This document shows positions 6,662-14,671 of a stretch of DNA of 44,976 nucleotides, piece by piece. The notes below the pieces were generated by a model that ran no database searches, was not told the origin of the DNA, and saw only the letters and a list, made by a program, of their open reading frames with translations. Every line of letters begins with the position of its first letter. The first letter of the stretch is position 1. This DNA is from Thermaceae bacterium (GTDB lineage Bacteria; Deinococcota; Deinococci; Deinococcales; Thermaceae). Position numbers and translations under genes: made by a program. Where the stretch lies: the NCBI GenBank assembly GCA_015478585.1, contig JADMIM010000020.1:1-44976 (forward strand), written 5' to 3'.

Positions 6662-7479
6662 CTACTAGCAAACGCCCACGCTGGGAACTCACCGTCCTGG
6701 CCTATATAGCTGCTTTTTTGATGTTCTTCCCGATTCTGTGGATGTTTCTGACCGGCTTCAAAACTGAGGCCGATGCCTTCGTGCTGCCTCCCAAATTTTT
6801 CTTCACCCCCACGCTCGAGAGCATCCACGCGGCCCTGAGCCGCAGCGATTACGGCGGGCACTTCATGAACTCGGTGATCTCGGCAGTAGGCTCTACCCTA
6901 CTGGCCCTGATTCTCTCGATTCCAGCAGCCTTTTCAATGGCCTTTTATCCGACCAAGCGCACCAACGGCACGCTCCTGTGGATTATCAGCACCAAGATGA
7001 TGCCACCGGTGGGGGTAATCATCCCGGTCTACCTGATTTTCCTCAGGCTGCACTGGCTGGACAACATCTGGGCCTTGATGCTGATGTACACCGTGATGAA
7101 CATGCCGGTAGTCATCTGGACGCTCTATGCCTACTTCCGCGATATTCCCGCAGAGATGATGGAAGCCGCCAGGGTAGACGGGGCCAACACTTTTCAGGAA
7201 CTGGTTAATGTGCTGCTGCCGGTGTCTGGGCCAGCTATCGCCTCGGCCGCCCTCTTGAGCATCATCCTGGCCTGGAACGAGGCCTTCTGGAGCCTCAACC
7301 TCACCTCCGCCCACGCAGCTCCACTGTCGGTATACGTCTCCTCGTTCAAAACCGCCGAGGGCTTGTACTGGGCCAAGATGTCGGCGGCCTCGATGATTGC
7401 CATTCTGCCGGTAATGGTGATGGGCTGGCTGGCCCAGCGCCAACTGGTGCGCGGCCTGACCTTCGGAGCCATCAAATAA
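6658..7479 (+). CDS. Polyol ABC transporter permease (SmoG/MtlG-like)
   Basis: A 273-residue permease, the partner of the preceding gene, with six predicted membrane helices. The EAA loop reads EMMEAARVDGANTFQELV with VLLPV after it (about residues 168-192). The segments FFPILWMFLTGFKTEADAF, STKMMPPVGVIIPVYLIF and the terminal QLVRGLTFGAIK match the SmoG/MtlG/MalG subfamily. The start overlaps the preceding stop (ATGA). Hairpins at 7490-7511 and 7557-7568 separate it from the dehydrogenase gene. Confidence 0.9.
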   Translation: MTTSKRPRWELTVLAYIAAFLMFFPILWMFLTGFKTEADAFVLPPKFFFTPTLESIHAALSRSDYGGHFMNSVISAVGSTLLALILSIPAAFSMAFYPTKRTNGTLLWIISTKMMPPVGVIIPVYLIFLRLHWLDNIWALMLMYTVMNMPVVIWTLYAYFRDIPAEMMEAARVDGANTFQELVNVLLPVSGPAIASAALLSIILAWNEAFWSLNLTSAHAAPLSVYVSSFKTAEGLYWAKMSAASMIAILPVMVMGWLAQRQLVRGLTFGAIK

Positions 7480-7489
7480 AGCTGATTTT

Positions 7490-7511
7490 CTCCTCCCCCA
7501 CAAGGGAGGAG
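7490..7511. repeat. Palindrome CTCCTCCC-CCACAA-GGGAGGAG
   Basis: An 8-bp perfect stem with a 6-nt loop in the gap between permease and dehydrogenase. A second small palindrome, CCCCTAGAGGGG, lies at 7557-7568. Neither has a U tract; they resemble widespread GC-rich intergenic hairpins. Confidence 0.5.
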
Positions 7512-7583
7512 GAGAGAGTGGGGGGAGTGAGCGAAACGAATACCATTGACGCAACTACCCCTAGAGGGGCTAAAGGAAAAAAT

Positions 7584-8627
7584 ATGGTAACTGCGACTAG
7601 AACCATGCGAGCAGCGGTAATAACTGCGCCGGGAAAACTCCAGACCCAGCAGCTTCCCGTCCCCGAAGCTGGGCCGGGACAGGTTCGGGTGAAGGTGGCC
7701 TCTACCGGGGTGTGCGGCACCGATTTGCACCTCCTGGGTGGGCATTTCCACGCGGTGTTCCCGTTAGTGCCCGGTCACGAGATTGCGGGCCTGATAGACC
7801 AGGTTGGCCCCGGCGTACGCGACCTCAAGGAAGGCGATGCGGTAGCCCTCGACCCGGTGATTTCCTGTGGAACCTGCTACTACTGCCAGAAGGGGCTGCG
7901 CCAGCACTGCGAACGCTTTCAGGCTCTGGGGGTGACGACGGCGGGGGGCTTCGCAGAATACGTGGTGGCTCCGGCAGGCAATGCTTACAAGGTAGGCCAG
8001 ATGCCCTTAGAAGTGGCCGCATTTGCTGAGCCGCTGGGCTGCGTGGCCTGGGGGATTCAGCGGCTCAAGCCCGAACCCGCTACCAAAGCCCTGCTATTCG
8101 GGGCCGGGCCGATTGGCCTGCTGCTGATGCAAGCCCTGCTGGCCTCGGGAGCCTCGAGCGTCACGGTGGTAGACCCCATCCAAGAACGCCTCGAGCTGGC
8201 CCACAAGTTGGGTGCGACCCGCTCCCTCAAAACCAGCCCCAGCGTGATGGAGGAGTTGCGCGACCTCGAACCCTATGGCTTCGATATCGTCACCGAGGCG
8301 ACCGGGCGGCCCGAAGTGGTCGAACAAATGCCCCATCTGACCAGCCGGGGCGGGAAAGTGCTGATTTTTGGGGTCAGCCCGGATGATGCTACCGTACCCT
8401 TCAGCCCCTACGAGATTTACCATAACGACCTTACCGTGGTGGGCAGTTTTTCCCTCAACGCGACGGTGCCCATGGCGCTGGAGTGGCTGGCGAGCGGGCG
8501 GGTGCGGGTCGAAGAACTCATCACCCATCGGCTGCCCATCGAGCATCTGAACCAAGCCCTGGACTACAAAAACCATCCCGGCATGGCCGGAGCGCAAAAA
8601 GTCTTAATTGAACCGGGAGAGCTATGA
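7584..8627 (+). CDS. Zinc-dependent medium-chain dehydrogenase, probable polyol dehydrogenase
   Basis: A 347-residue MDR alcohol dehydrogenase of the sorbitol/threonine dehydrogenase group. Catalytic zinc ligands are C44 (GVCGTD) and H65-E66 (PGHE); the structural zinc site has C95, C98, C101 and C109 (CGTCYYC...HC). The NAD Rossmann fold contains LLFGAGPIGLLLMQALL near residue 172. The start at 7584 follows AAAGGA and is preferred over a longer reading from 7518 that would add a non-conserved tail. The gene overlaps the following SDR gene by 4 nt. It presumably oxidises the polyol imported by the upstream transporter to a ketose; the exact substrate cannot be read from sequence. Confidence 0.9.
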   Translation: MVTATRTMRAAVITAPGKLQTQQLPVPEAGPGQVRVKVASTGVCGTDLHLLGGHFHAVFPLVPGHEIAGLIDQVGPGVRDLKEGDAVALDPVISCGTCYYCQKGLRQHCERFQALGVTTAGGFAEYVVAPAGNAYKVGQMPLEVAAFAEPLGCVAWGIQRLKPEPATKALLFGAGPIGLLLMQALLASGASSVTVVDPIQERLELAHKLGATRSLKTSPSVMEELRDLEPYGFDIVTEATGRPEVVEQMPHLTSRGGKVLIFGVSPDDATVPFSPYEIYHNDLTVVGSFSLNATVPMALEWLASGRVRVEELITHRLPIEHLNQALDYKNHPGMAGAQKVLIEPGEL

Positions 8628-9376
8628 GCGACGTTTTCTCGTTGGACGGGCAAATCACCATCGTCACCGGGGCCAGCCGGGGGATTGGGCTCGAGATTGC
8701 CAAAGCCATGCGCACGGCTGGGGCGCATATCGTGGTGGCGGACATAGATGCCGAAGTGGGGCCAAAGTCTGCCGCCGAACTGGGCGGGGATTTCGTCCAC
8801 ACCGATGTCACCGACTCGGCCTCGGTAAAAGCCCTGGTAGCCAGGGTGATGGCTCAGCATGGCCGCATAGACGTGCTGGTCAACAATGCCGGAGTGGTGC
8901 GCAACACCCCCAGTGAGGCCGTCCCCGACGAGGAGTGGCGCTGGGTGCTGTCGGTCAATCTGGACGGGGTGTTCTGGTGCTGCCGTGAGGTGGGTAAGGT
9001 GATGCTCGAGCGAGGCCGGGGTAGCATCGTCAATATCGCCTCCATGAGTGGGGTGATTTCCAACCATCCCCAGCCCCAGTCCGCCTACAACGTCTCCAAG
9101 GCCGGGGTAATCATGCTCACCAAGTCGCTGGCAGGCGAGTGGGCCAGCCGGGGAGTGCGGGTCAACGCGATTTCACCTGGCTATATCGCCACACCGATGA
9201 CCAAAAAGGGCTTGGATACCCCGGAGTGGCGCGAAGCCTGGCTCTCCACTACCCCCATGGGCCGCCTGGGTGAACCCGCCGAAATCGGCCCGCTGGCAGT
9301 GTTCCTGGCCTCGGATGCCAGCAGTTTTATGACCGGCAGCAACGTGTTGATTGACGGTGGCTACACCGCTTGGTAG
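8624..9376 (+). CDS. Short-chain dehydrogenase/reductase (polyol or sugar dehydrogenase)
   Basis: A 250-residue classical SDR. T15-GASRGIG-22 is the cofactor-binding glycine motif, D40-I-D suggests preference for NAD(H), N87-N-A-G-90 stabilises the fold, and S142, Y155 and K159 form the catalytic set (SAYNVSKAG). The C-terminus FMTGSNVLIDGGYT is typical. It starts within the stop of the upstream zinc dehydrogenase (ATGA) and is therefore translationally coupled. Within the polyol operon it probably oxidises a sugar alcohol or a derived hydroxy compound. Repeat copy D follows the stop codon. Confidence 0.92.
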   Translation: MSDVFSLDGQITIVTGASRGIGLEIAKAMRTAGAHIVVADIDAEVGPKSAAELGGDFVHTDVTDSASVKALVARVMAQHGRIDVLVNNAGVVRNTPSEAVPDEEWRWVLSVNLDGVFWCCREVGKVMLERGRGSIVNIASMSGVISNHPQPQSAYNVSKAGVIMLTKSLAGEWASRGVRVNAISPGYIATPMTKKGLDTPEWREAWLSTTPMGRLGEPAEIGPLAVFLASDASSFMTGSNVLIDGGYTAW

Positions 9377-9490
9377 TGGAGTTGGAGTGTGGTATGTCGT
9401 ACGTCTTACGTCGTACAAAAAAGCTGAACGCCTAGTCCCTGTCTGGGACGATGAAATTCAATTGGCAAAAATGCTCGTCCTAGACGTAGT
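9377..9490 (+). repeat. Family I dispersed repeat, copy D (divergent)
   Basis: Directly follows the SDR stop codon in the same orientation as copy A relative to its gene. It contains GTCGTACGTCTTACGTCGTAC (compare the reverse complement of 27838-27858 in copy C), AAAAAAGCTGAACGCC, GGGACGATGAAATTCAATTGG and CTCGTCCTAGACGTAG. Within it GGACGA and TCGTCC form an inverted repeat. It lies inside the operon, between two plus-strand genes. Confidence 0.5.
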
Positions 9491-9544
9491 TAATTCTAGT
9501 TTTCGGCGTTTGGCATACCGCGTAAGACGTTTCATAGGAGAACC

Positions 9545-10516
9545 ATGCGAACCCTTATCTCTAACCCTCATCAAATTAGCTGGGTGGAAGCCCCCGAGCC
9601 CATCCTGAGCCCCGGCGAGGTGCTGCTCGAGCCTCTGGCAGTAGGTATCTGTGGCTCGGATATTCACGTCTTCGAGGGGCAGCACCCCTTTGTAAGCTAC
9701 CCGGTGTATCCCGGTCACGAGGTTGCGGCTCGAGTGGTGCACCTGGGAGCCGGGGTAGACCCCTCCTGGCAGGGAGCGCTGGTGGCGATAGAGCCCTCCA
9801 TCACCTGCGGACGCTGTGAGCAGTGCCGCAGCGGACACTACAACATCTGTGAAAACCTCAAGGTGATGGGCTTTCAGGCTCCGGGCGCGATGGCCGATAC
9901 CTTCGTTAGCCCTACCCTCAACCTGCACCGACTGCCGGAAAACCTGGACATAGAACTGGGGGCCATGGTCGAACCTCTGGCGGTAGCGGTACACGGCGTA
10001 GCCCTGACCCAAGTCCAGGGCAGGAAGGTTGGGGTGCTGGGAGGGGGAACCATCGGCCTGCTGGTGGCCCAAGTTGCCAGGGCTTACGGTGCGGCGAGCC
10101 TGGAGGTAGTGGATTTGCTCGAGTCGCGCCGAAACGTCGCCAAAAGCCTGGGTTTAGCAGCCAAAGCCCCCGACCAAGCCAAATATGAGGTGATCTTCGA
10201 GTGTGTGGGCAGCGAAAAAGCCCTCGAGGCAGCTATCCAGGGGATTCACAAAGGGGGCAATATCATCGTGATGGGGGTCTACGGCAAGCCTACTACCCTC
10301 ACGGCTGGACTCATCCAGGACTGGGAAATTGGCCTCAAGGGGAGCCTCATGTACACCTATCACGACTACCAGGAAGCCATCCGCCTGTTTGCCTCTGGGC
10401 TGGTCGAGGGTAAGCCCCTGATTACCCACCGTTTTGCTCTATCGCAAGTAAAAGAAGCCTTCGAGGCTGCTCTGGAGCGCGAAAAAGCCCTCAAGGTGAT
10501 GTTGTTGGTCGAATAA
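9545..10516 (+). CDS. Zinc-dependent medium-chain dehydrogenase (second, sorbitol/threonine DH-like)
   Basis: A 323-residue MDR dehydrogenase, slightly short for the family (usually 340-360). Zinc ligands C36 (GICGSD), H58-E59 (PGHE) and structural Cys C88, C91, C94 and C102 are all present. The cofactor site contains VGVLGGGTIGLLVAQVARAYGA near residue 162. The ATG follows AGGAG at 9536. The shortness comes mainly from a compact region around residues 195-205. It is the last gene of the polyol cluster and not a close copy of the first zinc dehydrogenase, so it probably acts on a different polyol or a later step. Confidence 0.88.
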   Translation: MRTLISNPHQISWVEAPEPILSPGEVLLEPLAVGICGSDIHVFEGQHPFVSYPVYPGHEVAARVVHLGAGVDPSWQGALVAIEPSITCGRCEQCRSGHYNICENLKVMGFQAPGAMADTFVSPTLNLHRLPENLDIELGAMVEPLAVAVHGVALTQVQGRKVGVLGGGTIGLLVAQVARAYGAASLEVVDLLESRRNVAKSLGLAAKAPDQAKYEVIFECVGSEKALEAAIQGIHKGGNIIVMGVYGKPTTLTAGLIQDWEIGLKGSLMYTYHDYQEAIRLFASGLVEGKPLITHRFALSQVKEAFEAALEREKALKVMLLVE

Positions 10517-10532
10517 TATTTTGCCTGTGATA

Positions 10533-10544
10533 AAGACCGCTCTA
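10533..10544 (-). repeat. Family II repeat end (TAGAGCGGTCTT)
   Basis: Minus-strand TAGAGCGGTCTT in the gap before rmlA, oriented against the gene. Here it does not serve as a stop codon. Confidence 0.45.
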
Positions 10545-10582
10545 GCTCAAATGCACCAATCTCATCGAAGGAGGCGGTTAAG

Positions 10583-10597
10583 ATGAAATTAGTATGA
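10583..10597 (+). other. Four-codon upstream ORF (MKLV) overlapping the rmlA start
   Basis: AAGGAGG at 10568-10574 stands 8 nt before ATG AAA TTA GTA TGA, and the TGA overlaps the rmlA ATG (ATGA at 10594-10597). The Shine-Dalgarno sequence is thus well placed for the mini-ORF and about 19 nt from the rmlA start. Termination-reinitiation may set RmlA synthesis. Confidence 0.4.
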
Positions 10598-11658
10598 AAG
10601 GACTTATTCTCGCCGCAGGGCGTGGCACACGGTTGCGCCCTCTGACCCACACTCGTCCCAAACCGGTCATTCGTATTGCTGGCAAGCCGATTATCCATTA
10701 CGCCGTAGAAAACCTGCGGGAAGCAGGCATAACCGAAGTTGGTGTGGTGGTTTCGCCGGATACTCGAGAAGACATCCAGCAAGCCCTCAAAGATTTCCCC
10801 GGTGTTCATATCAGCTATATCGTGCAGGAACAGGCTTTGGGAATTGCCCATGCCGTGGGAACGGCTATGGATTGGCTGGCCGGAGGCCCCTTCGTGCTGT
10901 ATTTGGGCGACAACCTTTTTCAAAATGGAATCAAGTCGTTCACCGAAGCTTTCCAGCCCGGCGTGGGTGCGGTAATTGCCCTGGTGCGGGTTCCTGACCC
11001 CCGTCAGTTTGGTGTAGCGCTGCTCGAGGAGGGCCGCATCGTCAAATTGCTCGAGAAGCCCAAAGACCCCCCCTCTGACCTGGCAGTAGCTGGGGTTTAC
11101 GTGTTCGGCCCAGAAATCGCCGATATCATTGCCAACCTCAAACCCAGTGCTCGAGGCGAATACGAAATTACCGATGCCATTCAAGGTCTGATTGATGGCA
11201 GCAAGGCCGTGCTGGGCCAGGAAATCGTGGGCTGGTGGAAAGACACCGGGCGGCCCGCCGATCTGCTCGATGCCAACCGTCTTTTGCTCGTAGACCAGAA
11301 AAGCCCCACCCCAGTGCTGCACGGTGAGGTGCAGGATAGCCAGATTACTGGGCGAGTGGTGGTCGAAGCCGGGGCTTGCGTCAAAAACTCGACCATCCTG
11401 GGGCCAGCCCATATTGCTGTGGGAGCCAAGCTCGAGGGAGCCTACATCGGGCCATTTACCTCGATTGGCCCCAATGCGGTGGTCAAGCACTCCGAGGTGG
11501 AATTTTCCATCCTCGAGGATGGCGCGGTGGTCGAAGATGTGCTGCTTCGCCTGCACGAGTGCATTTTGGGTGTGGGAGCCAGGGTCAGCAGCCGCATCAG
11601 CCTGCCCAAGGCCCACAAGCTGATGCTGGGCGACCTGAGTAGCGCCGAGCTGGCCTGA
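10594..11658 (+). CDS. rmlA: Glucose-1-phosphate thymidylyltransferase, long form
   Basis: A 354-residue nucleotidyltransferase that makes dTDP-glucose from glucose-1-phosphate and dTTP, the first step of dTDP-rhamnose synthesis. The N-terminal GT-A-like domain has the nucleotide-binding motif LAAGRGTRLRPLT (residues 5-17), PKPVIRIAGKPII and YLGDN near residue 108, and LEKPKDPPSDLAVAGVYVF near residue 152. Residues 240-354 form a left-handed beta-helix-like hexapeptide extension (STILGPAHIAVGAKLEGAYIGP), which marks the long RmlA form common in Thermaceae, archaea and streptomycetes. No other rhamnose gene is in the window. The ATG at 10594 gives the canonical MKGLILAAG start. Confidence 0.93.
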   Translation: MKGLILAAGRGTRLRPLTHTRPKPVIRIAGKPIIHYAVENLREAGITEVGVVVSPDTREDIQQALKDFPGVHISYIVQEQALGIAHAVGTAMDWLAGGPFVLYLGDNLFQNGIKSFTEAFQPGVGAVIALVRVPDPRQFGVALLEEGRIVKLLEKPKDPPSDLAVAGVYVFGPEIADIIANLKPSARGEYEITDAIQGLIDGSKAVLGQEIVGWWKDTGRPADLLDANRLLLVDQKSPTPVLHGEVQDSQITGRVVVEAGACVKNSTILGPAHIAVGAKLEGAYIGPFTSIGPNAVVKHSEVEFSILEDGAVVEDVLLRLHECILGVGARVSSRISLPKAHKLMLGDLSSAELA

Positions 11659-11714
11659 GCCTGCTTTGACAACTTCTGCATACTCCGGGCTTATACTCGG
11701 CCCGGAGGTGCATT

Positions 11715-12404
11715 ATGTGGCCGTTTGGAAAGTCACTCAAAGACCGCGTTCAGGACGCACTCAACCAGACCAATGTCTTCCAGGGACTGGGGCTTAGCGT
11801 AAGCGAAAATGGGGGCAAGGTCTCGATTTCCGGGGCTGTCCCAGCAGAAGGCTATAAAAAAGCCATCGAGGTGGCTGTAGGTGGGGTGAGTGGCATCAAA
11901 TCCCTCGACCTGAGCGGCATCATTGCCCCGCCGCAGATTTCCGAGGCCGATATCCAAGCCGCGGAAGCTCAGGTTCAGCAGGTGACCAACTCCTCGGCCC
12001 TGGCCAAAAAGGTACTCAACGAGTTCGTCACCAATGGCGAACTCAAAGACAACCCCATTGACGTGCTGCAAAGCGGTACGGGGGTAGTGCTCAAGGGCGC
12101 GGTGGACAGCCAGCACGAATACAACCTGGCGGTGCAGATTGCCAAACAGGTGGGGGCTACCGAAGTGGACAGCAGCGACCTGCAAATCCACGAAGGTGCC
12201 AAGGCCAAGTTTGCCGCCGAGAGCGGCTACGTGAATGTGCCCGACGAATGGTACACCGTGCAGTCGGGTGACACCTTATCGGAAATCGCCCAGAAGTTCT
12301 ACGGCGATGGCTCGAGGGACAGCTACATGAAAATCGCCCAGGCCAATGGGCTAGACAACCCCGATCTGATTCGCGTGGGGCAAAAGTTGCAGATTCCGCG
12401 CTAG
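11715..12404 (+). CDS. BON and LysM domain protein (YgaU/Kbp-like)
   Basis: A 229-residue protein with a BON-like domain at about residues 8-70 (LKDRVQDAL... VSISGAVPAEGYKKAIEVAV), a second BON-like domain at 95-160 (VVLKGAVDSQHEYNLAVQIAKQ) and a LysM domain at 178-229 (WYTVQSGDTLSEIAQKFYG, NPDLIRVGQKLQIP). The order matches E. coli YgaU/Kbp, a potassium-binding protein, but with an extra BON unit. No signal peptide is visible. GGAGG at 11705-11709 precedes the ATG and TATACT lies at 11692-11697. Function by family: envelope or osmotic-stress related; not provable here. Confidence 0.88.
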   Translation: MWPFGKSLKDRVQDALNQTNVFQGLGLSVSENGGKVSISGAVPAEGYKKAIEVAVGGVSGIKSLDLSGIIAPPQISEADIQAAEAQVQQVTNSSALAKKVLNEFVTNGELKDNPIDVLQSGTGVVLKGAVDSQHEYNLAVQIAKQVGATEVDSSDLQIHEGAKAKFAAESGYVNVPDEWYTVQSGDTLSEIAQKFYGDGSRDSYMKIAQANGLDNPDLIRVGQKLQIPR

Positions 12405-12462
12405 ACCCCCCACAAGTTGCGGGGCGGTCGGCAATTTGGTGATGACCCCTGTATCTTTCGTA

Positions 12463-12482
12463 CCCCCCTTCTCGAAGGGGGG
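12463..12482. terminator. Palindrome between convergent genes (C6TTC / GAAG6)
   Basis: A 9-bp perfect stem, CCCCCCTTC and GAAGGGGGG, with a 2-nt loop, between the BON/LysM gene and the convergent metallopeptidase gene. No U tract follows, so it could be an intergenic repeat rather than a terminator. Confidence 0.4.
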
Positions 12483-12565
12483 CGCTGCGTTAAGCCTACT
12501 GATTCGACGAGCACCGAGAACCCTGCAATGTTGGAGGGTCGCCTTTGACCCTCAGCGCCTCGAGG

Positions 12566-12961
12566 TCAACGGTTAACGTCCTTACCCTTGCGGTAGCGCC
12601 GCAGATATTCGATGTCCTCCTGCACCAGAGCATCGTTCCAGGCCAGGGTCTCGAGGTGGTGGCGCAGTTCGTGGAGCAGAGTTTCCCAGACCTGGCCTTC
12701 CCAGTCGAAGCTGGGGTCGCCCCTGGCGATATAGGCAAAGCTGCCGTAATAAAGCGAAATGTGCCGCCCGATGCCTTCGAAACCCCCCAACACCGAGGGA
12801 TAGCCCGCACTCAGGTACTCGCCCAGGCGCACCAGGCCCGGCTCCTCGGGGTCACGCTTGATAGGCTCGAGAACGTGCATGGCGTGTAAACCCCGCTTGT
12901 AACTGTGGGGAATCTCTTCCCACAAATGGTCGGCGAGTTCGGCGAAGGCTTCGTAGGTCAT
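12566..12961 (-). CDS. Zincin-like metallopeptidase family protein
   Basis: A 131-residue protein with the zinc-protease motif H97-E98-L-R-H101 (LLHELRHHLE), as in the short minimal-zincin family found widely in bacteria (metallopeptidase type III-like). The segment FEGIGRHISLYYGSFAYIA before it corresponds to the family's beta strand that leads into the active site. There is no signal peptide, so it is cytoplasmic. The natural substrate is unknown for this family. The ATG at 12961 follows a weak purine stretch. It faces the BON/LysM gene convergently and the dodecin gene divergently. Confidence 0.8.
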   Translation of the reverse strand: MTYEAFAELADHLWEEIPHSYKRGLHAMHVLEPIKRDPEEPGLVRLGEYLSAGYPSVLGGFEGIGRHISLYYGSFAYIARGDPSFDWEGQVWETLLHELRHHLETLAWNDALVQEDIEYLRRYRKGKDVNR

Positions 12962-13063
12962 TGCCCTCAGTTTGAGCGCTCCGGGGCTAAAACTCCGCGA
13001 CTACCCACACACTCATCTCGCGGTGCAAAGATAAGGTGTAACGCGAAACTCAGGAGGTGCATT

Positions 13064-13267
13064 ATGGCCGTAGTCAAGGTGCTAGAAATCATCGCCGAGT
13101 CGCCCAAGAGCTGGGAAGATGCCGTGCAGGAAGCCGTAAAGGAAACCGCCAAAACCGTGCGGGGCATCCAGAGCGTCTGGGTGCAGGATTTCAAGGCCGT
13201 GGTCAAGAACAACAAGGTAGTGGGCTACCGGGCCAACTGCAAGATTTCTTTTACCGTCGAAAGCTGA
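13064..13267 (+). CDS. Dodecin family flavin-binding protein
   Basis: A 67-residue protein beginning MAVVKVLEIIAESPKSWEDAVQEAV and ending in KISFTVES, the complete dodecin fold (beta-alpha-beta-beta). Dodecins assemble into hollow dodecamers that store or buffer FMN/FAD, and Thermus thermophilus has a studied member that also binds CoA. The W in SWEDAV and the segment WVQDFKAVV match the flavin-stacking region. AGGAGG (13052-13057) precedes the ATG at the normal distance, which fixes the start against the longer upstream frame. Confidence 0.93.
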   Translation: MAVVKVLEIIAESPKSWEDAVQEAVKETAKTVRGIQSVWVQDFKAVVKNNKVVGYRANCKISFTVES

Positions 13268-13355
13268 TTCAGCCCCTCCGTTTGGCTTTCACTCCTCGCC
13301 CCTGGCAGGGGAGGAAGTGGCGGTTTTGGAGAGGAGTTTTTGGGGAATTACACGG

Positions 13356-13385
13356 GTAGGGCCGGGTCTCGAGACCCGGCCCTAC
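13356..13385. repeat. Perfect 30-bp palindrome between convergent genes
   Basis: GTAGGGCCGGGTCTC is followed at once by its exact reverse complement. It lies between the dodecin gene and the convergent TPR gene. The ends (GTAGGG...CCCTAC) match the ends of the palindromes at 36069-36140, suggesting one dispersed family. It may act as a bidirectional stop signal. Confidence 0.75.
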
Positions 13386-13400
13386 GTTTAGGATTTGGCT

Positions 13401-14498
13401 TTACTTGGCGGCTTTTTGGGCTTGGTCTAGCCAGTATTTGGCTTCTTGGTTGGTTGGCTCGAGCTGTACCGCCTGACCGTAGGCTTGCACCGCCAGCGCG
13501 AAATTCTTGGTCTCGTAGGCGCTGCGGCCTAGCCAATACCAGGCCTCGCCAAAGGTCGGGGCAGCTTGAGTAGCCTGCTGGAATAGGCTTAGGGCCTGGT
13601 TTTTATCACTGGGAAAGATTGCTACGCCGTCGAGGTAGGCTTTGGCGGCGGGAGCACCGTACTGGTTGGCGAGTTGGGCCTGCTTGAGAAAATACTTGTC
13701 CCCAGCGGTAGCCTGCGGCGAGCTGGCAATTTGCTGCCAAGTAGCCAGGGCATCGCTGGTTTGGTTTTGCTCGAGCTGCACCCGCGCCAGCCAGCGCTTG
13801 GCCTCGAGCCACTGCGGCGCGGCCTGCACGGCCCTGGCGAAAAAGGTCTGGGCTCCAGCCTTATCTCCAGCGGTGTAGGCATCGTAGCCCTGTAAAAAGG
13901 CGTGGGTGGCATCGGCCCCGTAGGACTGGGCATTGGAAGACAGGGTAAGGAAGTATTTGTTAGCCTCGCTGGGCCTAATCTGTACCGCGGTCTGATAGTA
14001 GCCTCTGGCGGCAGCGAAGTCGCCCTGCTCGAGGGCAATTCGGCCCAACCACTCCTGCGGGGCGGGGTCTTGCGGGGCGTACTGGGCTGCGGCCTTGAAG
14101 CGGGTCTGGGCTTGCGTCCAGTCTTGCTGCTTATAGGCGGCGTAGCCCAGGTTCATGTGCACCGTAGCGAGCTGGGGCAGCACCTGGGGGTCGGGGGCGG
14201 TCTGGAGCTTGAGATACTGCTTCCAGGCTTCATCGGCCTTCGACCAGAACTTGGTTTCGGTGTAAAGACCGGCCAAAACTTGCCAGGTTTCGGGGGCGCT
14301 GGGCTCGAGCTGGGTAGCCTGGCTGGCTTTATCAATAGCCTCTCGCCACAGCTCAGCGTCCGGTGAGGGAGCCACTTTTTGCGTCCTGGCCTGTTGGGCC
14401 AGCTGCTGGGCTTGCTGCAAGAGCGCCTGAGTGTCGGGGTTGAGGGCCAAAGCCAGGCTGAAAAGCATCAATCCGAACGTCAACAGGTATCTTGGCAT
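13401..14498 (-). CDS. Secreted TPR-repeat protein
   Basis: A 365-residue protein with a signal peptide (MPRYLLTFGLMLFSLALALN, residues 1-20) and at least seven tetratricopeptide units, recognisable by W-LG-A and A---Y--A spacing (for example EAWYWLGRSAYETKNFALAVQAYGQAVQLEPTN near residue 325). TPR arrays mediate protein-protein contacts, here probably in the periplasm or cell envelope. The ATG at 14498 was chosen over 14519 because GGAGG stands 6 nt before it and the signal peptide then begins at once. No enzymatic domain is seen. Confidence 0.88.
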   Translation of the reverse strand: MPRYLLTFGLMLFSLALALNPDTQALLQQAQQLAQQARTQKVAPSPDAELWREAIDKASQATQLEPSAPETWQVLAGLYTETKFWSKADEAWKQYLKLQTAPDPQVLPQLATVHMNLGYAAYKQQDWTQAQTRFKAAAQYAPQDPAPQEWLGRIALEQGDFAAARGYYQTAVQIRPSEANKYFLTLSSNAQSYGADATHAFLQGYDAYTAGDKAGAQTFFARAVQAAPQWLEAKRWLARVQLEQNQTSDALATWQQIASSPQATAGDKYFLKQAQLANQYGAPAAKAYLDGVAIFPSDKNQALSLFQQATQAAPTFGEAWYWLGRSAYETKNFALAVQAYGQAVQLEPTNQEAKYWLDQAQKAAK

Positions 14499-14605
14499 AG
14501 TTAACCTCCACTGCGACAAATCATAGCTAAAGCCACGGTAGCGCTAAATCCTCTGGTTTGGCGTGAGGGAACCCACAGCTTTATGAGAAAGACCGACTTG
14601 GCTTC

Positions 14606-14635
14606 TTGAGGGAATCCCAACAAGTGCGGTACACT
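14606..14635 (+). promoter_or_regulatory. Promoter of the pheST leader
   Basis: TTGAGG (14606-14611), an 18-bp spacer and TACACT (14630-14635). The -10 ends 6 nt before the ATG of a nine-codon leader peptide, the leaderless spacing seen at other genes in the window. Transcription should therefore start at or near that ATG. Confidence 0.65.
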
Positions 14636-14641
14636 CCCCCC

Positions 14642-14671
14642 ATGTGGCGAAGGGGGCGGTTTTTTAGGTAG
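14642..14671 (+). CDS. pheST leader peptide (MWRRGRFFR)
   Basis: A nine-codon ORF with two adjacent Phe codons (TTT TTT at 14660-14665), one Arg codon and then TAG. It begins at the expected transcription start and is followed by two overlapping hairpins, the second with a U-rich tail, before pheS. Phe codons ahead of Phe-tRNA synthetase genes are the hallmark of ribosome-mediated attenuation, known for E. coli pheST. The peptide is inferred from sequence and position only. Confidence 0.6.
   Translation: MWRRGRFFR

Noticed and set aside
10366-11616. Long antisense open frame opposite rmlA
   Set aside because: Shadow of a well-supported nucleotidyltransferase gene; composition is not protein-like.
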